This document shows, piece after piece, positions 1 through 7,108 of a stretch of 12,828 nt of DNA. This DNA comes from JAFGTX01 sp942492225 (GTDB lineage Bacteria; Bacillota; Clostridia; Peptostreptococcales; Acidaminobacteraceae): assembly GCA_942492225.1 (NCBI GenBank), contig CALODS010000003.1:1-12828 (forward strand). The letters are read 5' to 3'. Position 1 is the first letter of the stretch, and every line of letters begins with the position of its first letter. A program made the translations under genes and the position numbers. The notes under the pieces were generated by a model. It was not told the origin of the DNA. It did not search any database and worked only from the letters and a program-made list of their open reading frames with translations.

Positions 1-428
1 GCCGCCGCCAATGTTTCAATTGGCATCTTATCTTCTTGAGCAACTAAAATTTCTGCCAATGGCTCTAAACCCCGATCTTTTGCTTTTGTTGCTCTGGTGC
101 TTTTCTTTTGTTTGTAGGGTCTATAAAGGTCTTCTACCTTTTGTAAAACAGTTGCGTTTTCAATATCTAGTTTTAATTCTGGCGTTAATTTTCCTTGTTC
201 TTCGATCGTACGAATAACTTCGCCTTTTCTTTCTTCAAGGTTTCTTAAATATTTTAATCGATCATCAAAATCTCTCAACACCTCGTCACTAATACCACCC
301 GTCATTTCTTTACGATAACGCGCAATAAAAGGTATTGTATTCCCTTCATCAATAAGTTTAACCGTCGCTTCTACTTGGCTCACCTTTAAGTTTAATTCTT
401 GAGCAATTTGTTTCATAATTAAAGACAT
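1..428 (-). CDS. tex: Tex-family RNA-binding transcription accessory protein, N-terminal part (cut by window edge)
   Basis: Reading the complement from ATG 428-426 gives an open frame of about 142 residues to the window edge, beginning MSLIMKQIAQELNLK and containing the Tex signature region VEATVKLIDEGNTIPFIARY, then RKEMTGGISDEVLRDFDDR and VEDLYRPYKQKK. This is the N-terminal helical domain of Tex, a nucleic-acid-binding protein that ends with an S1 domain. The YqgF-like, HhH and S1 parts would lie beyond position 1. The start is supported by GGAGGA at 441-436, seven bases upstream; a second ATG at 416-414 has no comparable site. The gene overlaps the end of prfB by ten bases, which suggests co-transcription and possibly translational coupling. 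Tex is linked to transcription and RNA processes, but its exact role in Gram-positives is not settled. Family assignment is confident; the gene is incomplete only because of the window. Confidence 0.9.
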   Translation of the reverse strand, partial: MSLIMKQIAQELNLKVSQVEATVKLIDEGNTIPFIARYRKEMTGGISDEVLRDFDDRLKYLRNLEERKGEVIRTIEEQGKLTPELKLDIENATVLQKVEDLYRPYKQKKSTRATKAKDRGLEPLAEILVAQEDKMPIETLAA

Positions 429-1529
429 GTTTTTTTCCTCCGTAAATATTCATTTATAAATAAATCGATGTCACCATCCATTACATTTTGTATATTACCT
501 GTTTCAGCACTTGTACGGTGATCTTTGACCATCGAATATGGATGGAATACATAGGATCTAATTTGACTGCCCCACGCAATTTGTGAGTAGTCGCCTTTTA
601 AGTCCTCAATCGCTTCCTTTTGTTCAAGTTCTTTTAACTCAATCAGTTTTGCCATTATTACTTTAAGTGCGGTATTCTTATTACTTAACTGTGATCGTTG
701 ATTTTGACATGTTGCAACAAGTCCCGTTGGAATATGAGTAATACGTATCGCCGAATCCGTCGTGTTAACATGTTGTCCACCTGCACCTGAAGATCTAAAT
801 GTATCAACTTTAAGATCACTTGGATCAATATTTATTTCTACTGTATCATCAAGTTCTGGCATAATATCAACCGATGCGAAAGACGTATGTCGTTTGCCTG
901 ATGAATCAAAGGGCGAAAGTCTGACCAGACGATGAACGCCTTTTTCTGATTTCAAAAATCCGTAAGCATTCAGCCCTTCTATTAACAATGTCACATTCTT
1001 TATACCAGCTGCTGTATCAGTGAGTATATCAAGAATAGTTACACTATAGCCTCTACTTTCTGCCCATCTGCGATACATTCTGAGAAGTAGTTCTGCCCAG
1101 TCCTGAGCATCTCTTCCACCGGTTCCTGCATGAATAGAGAGGATGGCACTGTTATGGTCATATTCTCCTGAGAGCAATGTTTGTAGCATCATTTGATCAA
1201 CGGCATTGGTTAACTTCTCGACAGACTTTTCGATTTCTTTTCCCAAAGATTCATCTTCATCTTCCATAGCCATCTCACACAGTATATTGCACTCTTCATG
1301 ATCAACCATCAGTTGTTGAAAATTTTCTATGCTTGTTTTAATCATTTTTGTTTGTTTTAATAATTTTTGAGCTTCCTCTGGGTCTGACCAAAAGTCTTCA
1401 CCTGTCATTTTGAGTTCTAACTCATCACATTTTTCTTGCAAACCAGCTATGTCAAAGAGACTCCCGTAAATCAATTAATGTTGTTTCAACACTTTTTAGT
1501 TCCTGAATAGCTTTTTCTACAAGTAACAT
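419..1529 (-). CDS. prfB: Peptide chain release factor 2 (RF2), expressed through a programmed +1 frameshift
   Basis: RF2 recognises UAA and UGA stop codons and triggers release of the finished peptide on the ribosome. The true start is ATG 1529-1527, preceded by AAGGAG at 1543-1538 with eight bases spacing. Frame zero runs 25 codons (MLLVEKAIQELKSVETTLID, then LRESL) and meets UGA at 1454-1452. Skipping base 1454 gives GAC ATA GCT and the main frame down to TAA at 421-419. The joined product is 369 residues, the normal length. The SPF tripeptide that reads the stop codon is at about residues 205-207 and the catalytic GGQ at about 250-252, inside SSGAGGQHVNTTDSA. A 351-residue call from TTG 1474 uses the wrong frame before the shift site. 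The gene begins 14 bases after secA stops and overlaps tex. Regulation is autogenous: low RF2 slows termination at the UGA and favours the shift. Confidence 0.96.
1451..1466 (-). promoter_or_regulatory. prfB programmed +1 frameshift site
   Basis: The complement reads CGG GAG TCT CTT TGA C. The slippery CTT (1457-1455) is followed by the in-frame stop TGA (1454-1452) and C, and the Shine-Dalgarno-like GGGAG lies three bases upstream of CTT. The organisation matches the known bacterial site (AGGGGG TAT CTT TGA C in E. coli), including the stop at codon 26. The internal Shine-Dalgarno pairs with 16S rRNA and pushes the ribosome forward one base when RF2 is scarce. All elements are seen directly in the sequence. 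Confidence 0.95.
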
Positions 1530-1543
1530 ATGCTCAGCTCCTT

Positions 1544-4232
1544 TTATTCGTTTGCACCATGACATTTTTTATATTTTTTGCCACTACCACATGGACACAA
1601 ATCATTTCTACCTACTTTTGCTTCACTTCTTCTTTCTGGTTTTTTAGCTGCTTTTTCAGTTGAAGCACTTGAAGCACCAGTAATTACTGCTTGCTGCTTT
1701 CTTTCTGTACTGGTTTGAATGCTTGCACCATATAAGAATCTAATTGTATCCGTTTGAATACTGTCAATCATCTCTGCAAACATGTCAAAGCCCTCAATTT
1801 GGTAAGCACGTACTGGATCCTCTTGACCGACTGCACGTAAACCAATACCTTGCTTTAATTGATCCATTGCATCAATATGATCAATCCACTTAGAATCTAC
1901 TACTTTTAATAGAATATAACGTTCAACTTCACGCATTCTTTCTATACCAAATTCTTCTTCTTTCGCTACATACATTTGATGCGCTATCGCAAGTAAATCT
2001 TCTTTTAATTGTTCTCTTGTTAAACTTTCAACATCCGCTACATGATAAGCACCTTTTGGTAAATATATTTGGTGAAGGTGTTCTGTTAAGCCCTCTAAAT
2101 CCCATTCTTCTCCATACTCAGAATTTGATGTATAGGTTGTAATCGACTCTTCAACAATTTTATCTAGCATATTAAAAATATCTTCTTTTACATTATCGCC
2201 ATGTAATACTTTTCCACGTTCTGTATAAATAATTTCACGTTGTCTATTCATAACATCGTCGTATTGTAAAACATGTTTACGAATACCAAAGTTACGGCCT
2301 TCAACTTTCTTTTGAGCCCCTTCAATTGATTTTGTTAAGATATTTGCTTCAAGAGGCATATCATCGTCCATACCTAACTTACCAACCATATCTTTAACTT
2401 TGTCACTAGAGAATAAACGCATTAAATCATCATCAAATGAAATATAGAATTGACTTGATCCCGGATCACCTTGACGACCCGAACGTCCTCTTAACTGATT
2501 ATCAATACGTCTTGATTCATGACGTTCTGTACCAATAATATGAAGACCACCTGCTTCTTTAACTTTTTTAGCTTCTTCATCAGTAACCGCTTTAAATTGG
2601 TTATAGTATTTATCATATAATTTACGACCCTCTAAAATTTCAGGGTCATCTGATTCTAATGGACTTACAACTGTATAAATTTGCTCTTCTGTGTAGCCTT
2701 TTTTCATAAGTTCGTGTTTTGCCATGAAATCTGGGTTACCACCTAGTACGATGTCCGTTCCTCTACCAGCCATATTGGTTGCAATTGTCACGGCACCAAA
2801 TCGACCTGCCTGAGCAACGATTTCCGCTTCTCTCTCATGTTGTTTTGCATTTAAGACTTCATGCTTCACACCTTGTCTCTTAAGTAGTTGAGAGATGAAT
2901 TCTGACGTTTCAATGGCAATTGTACCAACAAGTATTGGTTGTCCTTTTGCGTGACGTTCAACAATATCTTTAAGAACCGCTCTAAATTTACCATCAATTG
3001 ATTTGTAAATCGAATCCGGTAAATCTTGACGCGCGATTGGTCTATTTGTAGGAATAACAACAACATCCATATTATAAATGTGTCTAAATTCATCTTCTTC
3101 GGTTTTTGCTGTACCTGTCATGCCTGCCAATTTTTTCATACATTCTAAAATAGTTCTGTAATGTAATCGTTGCAAGGGTTTGTGACTCTTTACGTACTTC
3201 TAAACCTTCTTTTGCTTCAATTGCTTGGTGCAATCCATTTGAATAACGACGACCAAACATAAGACGACCAGTAAATTCATCAACAATTAGAATCTCGCCA
3301 TCTTTTACAACGTAATCAACATCTTTTTTCATCAATGTATTGGCTTTAAGCGCATTATTGATATGATGACTGATTTCCATGTGCTCAGGATCACTTAAAT
3401 TTTCAATACTAAAGAATTTTTCTGCTCTTACGACACCGCCCTCGTCCGTTAAAACAGCCGACTTTGATTTTTCATCAATTGTATAGTCCTCTTCTTTTTT
3501 TAATGTTTTAACAAATGTATTGGCAATACCATATAATTGAGTTGATTTAGCGCCTTCACCAGAAATAATTAGTGGCGTTCTAGCTTCATCAATGAGAATA
3601 CTATCGACTTCATCGACTATGGCATAGTGTGGTTTACGCTGCACCATACTCTTTTGGTCTACAACCATGTTATCTCTTAAATAATCAAATCCAAATTCAT
3701 TGTTTGTACCGTAAGTGATATCTGCCTGATAAGCATCCACACGTTCTTGGCCTTTTACGCCATTGATGATACAACCCACAGATAATCCAAGGAAATTATA
3801 AAGTTTAGCCATCCATTCCTTGTCACGTTTTGCTAGGTAATCATTTACTGTAATTAAGTGTGCACCTTTTCCGTCTAATGAATTTAAGTATAGTGGAAAA
3901 GTAGCTGTTAAAGTTTTACCTTCACCTGTTTTCATTTCTGTAATTCTACCTTGATGTAAAACCACACCACCAATTAATTGCACACGGTATGCTTTTAACC
4001 CCAATGTTCTTACAGCACCTTCTCTAGCAACTGCAAATGCTTCAACCATTATATCGTCTAAAGTTTCGCCTTCAGCAAGACGTTTTTTAAATTCCTCTGT
4101 TTTTGCTTTTAATGCCTCATCTGATAATGCTTGCATTGTACTATCTAATGCTTCTATCGCATCTACAATTTTTTCGATTTTCTTAACTTCTTTTTTATTT
4201 GGATCACCTAATATTTTTTCTAAAAATCCCAT
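1544..4232 (-). CDS. secA: Preprotein translocase ATPase SecA, with a single-base frameshift at 3131-3136
   Basis: SecA is the cytoplasmic motor that drives unfolded secretory proteins through SecYEG. ATG 4232 (MGFLEKILGDPNKKEVKKIE) follows a GAGAGGAAG ribosome site. Seen in order: Walker A MKTGEGKT (residues 100-107), DEVDSILIDEARTPLIISG, helicase motifs IATNMAGRGTDI and GTERHESRRIDNQLRGRSGR, and the C-terminal zinc-binding SEC-C tail GRNDLCPCGSGKKYKKCHG. The frame breaks within the helicase region: the first part reads to FRMYEK (residue 367) and then goes wrong, while LAGMTGTAKTEEDEFRHIYN continues one frame over. Removing one A from the A6 run restores an 895-residue protein. Because SecA is essential, a sequencing error is the likeliest cause. 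A roughly 50-residue insertion (2564-2722) precedes the GTERHE motif, as in clostridial SecA. It is followed 14 bases later by prfB. Confidence 0.95.
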
Positions 4233-4304
4233 TTAATAATCTTCCTCTCAATTTTTGTTTTGATTTTTATTTACTTAGCACTGTTTTTCTTATGTTTAAG
4301 TACA

Positions 4305-4333
4305 ATTATAATCTCTGTCGGTTGTGCTATTAA
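4305..4333 (-). promoter_or_regulatory. Predicted sigma-A promoter of secA
   Basis: On the complement, TTAATA (4333-4328) is separated by 17 bases from a perfect TATAAT (4310-4305). The start point would be near 4298, leaving a 5' leader of about 65 bases before the secA ATG at 4232. The -35 box overlaps the U-tract of the terminator of the preceding gene. The -35 matches TTGACA at four of six positions, so the -10 carries most of the support. Confidence 0.6.
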
Positions 4334-4359
4334 AAACTCGAAGGAGCAGTTCCTTCGAG
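4332..4359 (-). terminator. Rho-independent terminator after the DUF5317-like gene
   Basis: On the complement, CTCGAAGGA (4359-4351) pairs perfectly with TCCTTCGAG (4345-4337) around a five-base loop and is followed by TTTTT (4336-4332). It sits 22 bases after the stop of the membrane protein gene and separates that gene from secA. Confidence 0.88.
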
Positions 4360-4381
4360 CAATTGCTTTCTGCATAAACTT

Positions 4382-4975
4382 TTAAAACTTTGATTTATAC
4401 GAATATCTTAGATGTTGTCCATGGCGTCTGAAATAGGTGTTAGTCATTTGACCTGAAATTAAAAGAACCATTCCAATCATCACCACCATGTCCCCAATAC
4501 TTAGTACTTTCGCAAATGGATAAATACTTGGAACAGCTACAATCTTTCCTAAGTATTTTGAAAACCCACTTACTGCCGTCACATCTATATAATTAATTAC
4601 TGACCCATCAACAATTGTTTCTGAGATTGCATCTAAGCCAGCATATTTTAAAGCATTCAAATCGATTGGCATTTTAAAATTATTAAGTCCGATTGCAAGG
4701 GCATTGAGTATACCACCAAACATTATAAGCCACATACCATTTTTATCTAAGTTCATCAGCATCACACCAAGCATGACAATTAATGCTGCAAAAGGAAAGT
4801 ACACATGATACGACGGTATTAATTCAAATTTATTCAGTAGAATTGGGGCAAATTGAATCAATGCGCCTAAAACAACCAGTACCCATCCTCTAATTTGTAA
4901 TTCCGATAAATTGGATAATCTACCCTTTCTGATAATTCCTATAAGAATACCTAACAGTAACGCTTCTACAAACAT
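4382..4975 (-). CDS. DUF5317-like polytopic membrane protein of unknown function
   Basis: This 197-residue protein has five or so hydrophobic segments: about residues 1-17 (MFVEALLLGILIGII), 30-48, 58-76, 80-98 and 157-178. Between the fourth and fifth lies a polar loop ending in KIVAVPSIYPFAKVLSIGDMVV. This short-helix arrangement, with a conserved SIGD motif before the last helix, resembles DUF5317, a family of unknown function. I recognise it by pattern only, without a search. The start ATG 4975 is set by GGAGG at 4987-4983 with seven bases spacing. It has its own terminator (4332-4359) and follows the hpf terminator, so it appears to be a single-gene unit inserted between hpf and secA. 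A basic C-terminal tail (RRHGQHLRYSYKSKF) suggests that this end is cytoplasmic. Nothing in the sequence indicates a function. Confidence 0.8.
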   Translation of the reverse strand: MFVEALLLGILIGIIRKGRLSNLSELQIRGWVLVVLGALIQFAPILLNKFELIPSYHVYFPFAALIVMLGVMLMNLDKNGMWLIMFGGILNALAIGLNNFKMPIDLNALKYAGLDAISETIVDGSVINYIDVTAVSGFSKYLGKIVAVPSIYPFAKVLSIGDMVVMIGMVLLISGQMTNTYFRRHGQHLRYSYKSKF

Positions 4976-5201
4976 TTTAAAGCCTCCAATTTTTCTTCAT
5001 TGTTGTATACATTATCCCAACCATAATTATATAATATTGTAACTTTTAATGCTAGGACTATCCCACATTATTTACAGTTTATTCAAAGAGTCGTAAAGCA
5101 GGTGTAATAGTTATGAACCCAATTATTTCTATTTATGTATTGTTTGAAGAAATTATATAGAAGCTCTGCCTAAAAGAATTGCCAGCAATGCGTTTATTGC
5201 G
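4976..5201. other. Intergenic region upstream of the membrane protein gene
   Basis: This 226-base AT-rich stretch separates the hpf terminator from the 4975 start. I see no convincing coding frame in either direction. It must contain the promoter of the membrane protein gene on the minus strand. A TATAAT (5036-5031 region) is present but lacks a good -35 box at 17 bases, and TTGAAT followed 18 bases later by GATAGT is an alternative. Neither is strong enough to call. Confidence 0.4.
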
Positions 5202-5230
5202 AAAAAAAACCGAGCCCTAGGACTCGGTTA
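5202..5230 (-). terminator. Rho-independent terminator of hpf
   Basis: On the complement, AACCGAG (5229-5223) pairs with CTCGGTT (5214-5208), extended inward by a G-U pair and two G-C pairs, then a run of eight T (5209-5202). It lies 11 bases after the hpf stop codon. Confidence 0.9.
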
Positions 5231-5240
5231 AAATTCATTT

Positions 5241-5777
5241 TTAAATTTGAGGTTCAATTAAACCAAATTTTCCATCTTTTCTTGCATATACAACATTCAC
5301 TTCATCAGTGTCGCCGTTTAAAAATACGAAGAAGTTATGTCCAAGTAGTTCCATTTGAAGCACTGCTTCTTCTGGTCCCATTGGCTTAACAGGAAAACTT
5401 TTATTCTTAACAATCGCATGAGATACTTCTGTTTCTCCAGCTTCTAAGCTAGGGATTGCATCAAATTTAATTGTATCATGAGAACGATATTGTTTTTCTA
5501 ATTTCGTTTTGTGTTTTTTAATTTGCTTACTTAATTTATCTACAGCCATATCAAGTGCTGCGTACAAATCACCGTCTTGCTCTTCTGCTCTAATAATTGC
5601 GCCATTTTTCAACGGAATCGTAATTTCGATGCTCCCTGTTCCTTTTGTAGAACCTACAGTTGCGTGCGCTTCTACATCACTCTTAAAAAATTTATCAAAT
5701 TTCTCCAACTTGTTTTCAATTTGAGTTCTGATAGCAGGTGTTACGTCAATATTTCTTCCACTTACGATTACTTTCAT
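5241..5777 (-). CDS. hpf: Long-form ribosome hibernation promoting factor
   Basis: Long HPF binds the 30S decoding region and joins two ribosomes into inactive 100S dimers in stationary phase or stress. The 178-residue product has the N-terminal S30AE domain (MKVIVSGRNIDVTPAIRTQI to about residue 100), a linker, and the C-terminal dimerisation domain (FPVKPMGPEEAVLQMELLGH, ending NVVYARKDGKFGLIEPQI). Length and both domains are typical of the Gram-positive long form. ATG 5777 is chosen because AAGGAG (5791-5786) sits eight bases upstream; an in-frame TTG at 5795 would place that ribosome site inside the gene. It follows the 6316-5921 gene by 143 bases, and a sigma-B-like promoter in that gap suggests separate stress induction. 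The B. subtilis orthologue is controlled by sigma-B and sigma-H, which fits. A terminator follows immediately. Confidence 0.96.
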   Translation of the reverse strand: MKVIVSGRNIDVTPAIRTQIENKLEKFDKFFKSDVEAHATVGSTKGTGSIEITIPLKNGAIIRAEEQDGDLYAALDMAVDKLSKQIKKHKTKLEKQYRSHDTIKFDAIPSLEAGETEVSHAIVKNKSFPVKPMGPEEAVLQMELLGHNFFVFLNGDTDEVNVVYARKDGKFGLIEPQI

Positions 5778-5785
5778 AAATACAG

Positions 5786-5791
5786 CTCCTT
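5786..5791 (-). promoter_or_regulatory. Ribosome binding site that fixes the hpf start
   Basis: AAGGAG on the complement, eight bases before ATG 5777. It decides for the 178-residue protein and against the longer frame from TTG 5795. Confidence 0.9.
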
Positions 5792-5889
5792 CCAAATTTA
5801 TTAGCTTTCGCTAAAATTATTTCCATTCGTATTACGCCATCTCTCCTTTTCAATAAATTTGGAAAATTATTTTTTTGATTATTGATATA

Positions 5890-5914
5890 ATACCCTAGTT
5901 CATTTCGCGTAAAC
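5890..5914 (-). promoter_or_regulatory. Sigma-B-like promoter of hpf
   Basis: On the complement, GTTTAC (5914-5909), 13 bases, then GGGTAT (5895-5890). The general stress sigma-B consensus is GTTTAA with 12-15 bases to GGGTAT, so 11 of 12 bases match at an allowed spacing. The predicted start near 5883 gives a leader of about 105 bases before hpf. It lies between the upstream stop codon and hpf, where a private promoter would be expected. Sigma-F and sigma-G promoters look related, so the exact sigma factor is inferred. Confidence 0.65.
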
Positions 5915-5920
5915 ACATTT

Positions 5921-6316
5921 TTATAAATTTTTATTTTTTTTATAAGCCTGAACAGCACGCGGAGCCTGGTGTTTTAGATTTTTATTCCCTTTAGACAGTA
6001 GAGTGTTTTCGAGTATTACAATATTTTTTTCCAAATCTTTTACAGCTGAGATGCCCTCTTTTAACTCTTTTAATTCTGGATATTTCTCTTTTGGCAGTTC
6101 ACCAATTGCATTTAGCTTTGATGTACTTAACAAATGATTATAAATATTTAAAAACTCTATATCAACTCTTAATAAAGCCTTTTCGACTTTCCCTTTATTA
6201 GAAAAGTACTCATCAACATCTGATGATGACCGTTGAAGTTCTTGATACAAAAATGACAGCGCTTCAATTTTTTTGTTTGTCAACCTTATTAATTCTTTTA
6301 TATTTGTTAACACCAT
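5921..6316 (-). CDS. Unrecognised helical protein, possible FlgN/FliT-type flagellar chaperone
   Basis: This 131-residue protein is predicted to be almost wholly helical: a long charged N-terminal helix (ELIRLTNKKIEALSFLYQEL), a middle section with KEKYPELKELKEGISAVKDL, and a basic tail RAVQAYKKNKNL. It has no signal peptide or membrane segment. I do not recognise a family with certainty. The size, coiled-coil character and position between the filament-assembly operon and hpf suggest a flagellar export chaperone of the FlgN or FliT kind, which is inference. ATG 6316 is preferred, with a modest AGGTG (6327-6323) six bases upstream; GTG 6325 in the same frame overlaps that site. It begins a new unit: a terminator lies upstream at 6386-6417 and an extended -10 promoter at 6345-6353. 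hpf follows in the same direction. Confidence 0.75.
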   Translation of the reverse strand: MVLTNIKELIRLTNKKIEALSFLYQELQRSSSDVDEYFSNKGKVEKALLRVDIEFLNIYNHLLSTSKLNAIGELPKEKYPELKELKEGISAVKDLEKNIVILENTLLSKGNKNLKHQAPRAVQAYKKNKNL

Positions 6317-6344
6317 TGAAATCACCTACTTAAATATTTAACTC

Positions 6345-6353
6345 ATTATATCA
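6345..6353 (-). promoter_or_regulatory. Extended -10 promoter for the 6316-5921 gene
   Basis: The complement reads TGATATAAT, a perfect TATAAT preceded by the TGn extension. No good -35 box is visible at 17 bases (AGATAT), which is common for extended -10 promoters. It lies between the upstream terminator and the start at 6316, giving a leader of about 20 bases. Confidence 0.55.
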
Positions 6354-6385
6354 CAGACACTTCTCTCATATCTCATTTTCAGTGT

Positions 6386-6417
6386 AAAAAAAATAAGCCC
6401 CAGATAATAGAGCTTAT
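6386..6417 (-). terminator. Rho-independent terminator ending the fliD operon
   Basis: On the complement, ATAAGCTC (6417-6410) pairs with GGGCTTAT (6400-6393), with one G-U pair, followed by a T run to 6386. The upstream arm of the stem contains the stop codon of the 57-residue motility protein (6416-6414), so the terminator begins inside the last gene. Confidence 0.85.
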
Positions 6418-6587
6418 ACTTTAAGATCAATTGAGCCACCTTTATGTGGCGTAACGGACTGTTCCATGCCTTTTAATAATGCATCCATTGACTGGACATC
6501 TTGTTTCATCGCTTTCTGAAGCGTCGCCATATTCAATGCTTGCTTTAGGCTTGTTAGATTTGCAGCCTGAAATGAAGATATATTCAT
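6414..6587 (-). CDS. Small YjfB-like putative motility protein
   Basis: This is a 57-residue protein, starting MNISSFQAANLTSLKQALNM and ending VTPHKGGSIDLKV. The pattern (short N-terminal 'sits-and-helix' segment, a helix of the LxxAMxxD type, then a PH(K/L)GxxIDL end) is that of the YjfB family of putative motility proteins, found in flagellated Bacillota and often under sigma-28 control. The biochemical role is unknown. ATG 6587 is supported by a perfect AAGGAGG (6600-6594) six bases upstream. The gene is last in the fliD-fliT-fliS-flaG operon, 52 bases after flaG, and its stop lies in the terminator stem. A longer open frame on the same strand (6639-6442) is a shadow of it. Family identity rests on pattern recognition only. 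Confidence 0.82.
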   Translation of the reverse strand: MNISSFQAANLTSLKQALNMATLQKAMKQDVQSMDALLKGMEQSVTPHKGGSIDLKV

Positions 6588-6639
6588 AAAAGACCTCCTT
6601 ACTTACATTATAATACTCTGTATCATAATCCTTAAACAA

Positions 6640-7032
6640 CTAGCCTTTTCCATCAACAAAAAGACCTGCCAACTCCCACATTTTTGCAATCATGTCCTGC
6701 ACTTTTTGAGGTGGAAATTCTGCAATAACTTCATTTGTTTCACTATCTTTTAACTTATACATTATTGCCTTTGTTACTTCATGAACATTTCTTTCAATAT
6801 AACGGTCATGTTTTTTTAAGGTTTTGTTCGCTTGCTCTACCGATTTTTCTAACACTTCATCATCAATCTGTTCTGATTTTTGAACGGACTGCCCTTGGCT
6901 TCTTTGATTAGTCATTCCTTCATTCACAGCGATGTCATTAACCTGAGGTGATTCAGCAGAAACGTTTCTTCTTTGTGACAGCTCCGTTGATGCTACGCTC
7001 GCAGGTGCTGAAGCAACATTTCCAATTTTCAT
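6640..7032 (-). CDS. flaG: Flagellar protein FlaG
   Basis: The 130-residue product has a low-complexity polar N-terminal half (residues 1-60, rich in S, Q, N and V) and a C-terminal FlaG domain: NKTLKKHDRYIERNVHEVTK, then AIMYKLKDSETNEVIAEFPP and QKVQDMIAKMWELAGLFVDG. The phrase 'ViaEFPPqkv' with the following amphipathic helix is the family hallmark. FlaG influences filament length in some bacteria, but its mechanism is unclear. ATG 7032 is preceded by AAGGAGG with seven bases spacing. It sits 76 bases after fliS. In B. subtilis flaG precedes fliD; here it follows fliS, so the order differs. A 15-base perfect palindrome lies in the gap upstream. Confidence 0.92.
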   Translation of the reverse strand: MKIGNVASAPASVASTELSQRRNVSAESPQVNDIAVNEGMTNQRSQGQSVQKSEQIDDEVLEKSVEQANKTLKKHDRYIERNVHEVTKAIMYKLKDSETNEVIAEFPPQKVQDMIAKMWELAGLFVDGKG

Positions 7033-7081
7033 AACTATCCCTCCTTGGATTACAACTCATTTTCCTTACATGACTATTTTA

Positions 7082-7096
7082 TCACATATTATGTGA
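7082..7096. repeat. 15-base perfect palindrome upstream of flaG
   Basis: TCACATA and TATGTGA flank a single central base (plus strand TCACATATTATGTGA). It lies 50 bases before the flaG start and 13 bases before the fliS stop in the minus direction. No U-tract follows on either strand, so it does not look like a terminator. It could be a protein-binding site or chance in AT-rich DNA. Confidence 0.5.
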
Positions 7097-7108
7097 ATAA
7101 TCCTAATT

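Noticed and set aside
11..217. 68-residue plus-strand frame, hydrophobic
   Set aside because: It lies antisense to the N-terminal part of tex; the hydrophobic residues are the complement of charged Tex codons. No ribosome site.
2866..3093. 75-residue minus-strand frame inside secA
   Set aside because: Out-of-frame shadow of the SecA helicase region, which is clearly coding in the other frame.
4233..4304. secA leader as a SecM-like arrest peptide or riboswitch
   Set aside because: The leader is only about 65 bases, AT-rich, without a ribosome site plus small frame, and without strong secondary structure.
5746..5958. 70-residue minus-strand frame spanning the hpf start
   Set aside because: It runs across the hpf leader and the end of the preceding gene, overlaps both in another frame, and has no similarity or ribosome site.
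6442..6639. 65-residue open frame on the minus strand
   Set aside because: It is the shadow of the real 57-residue YjfB-like gene (6587-6414) in another frame. It has no ribosome site and an unnatural composition.
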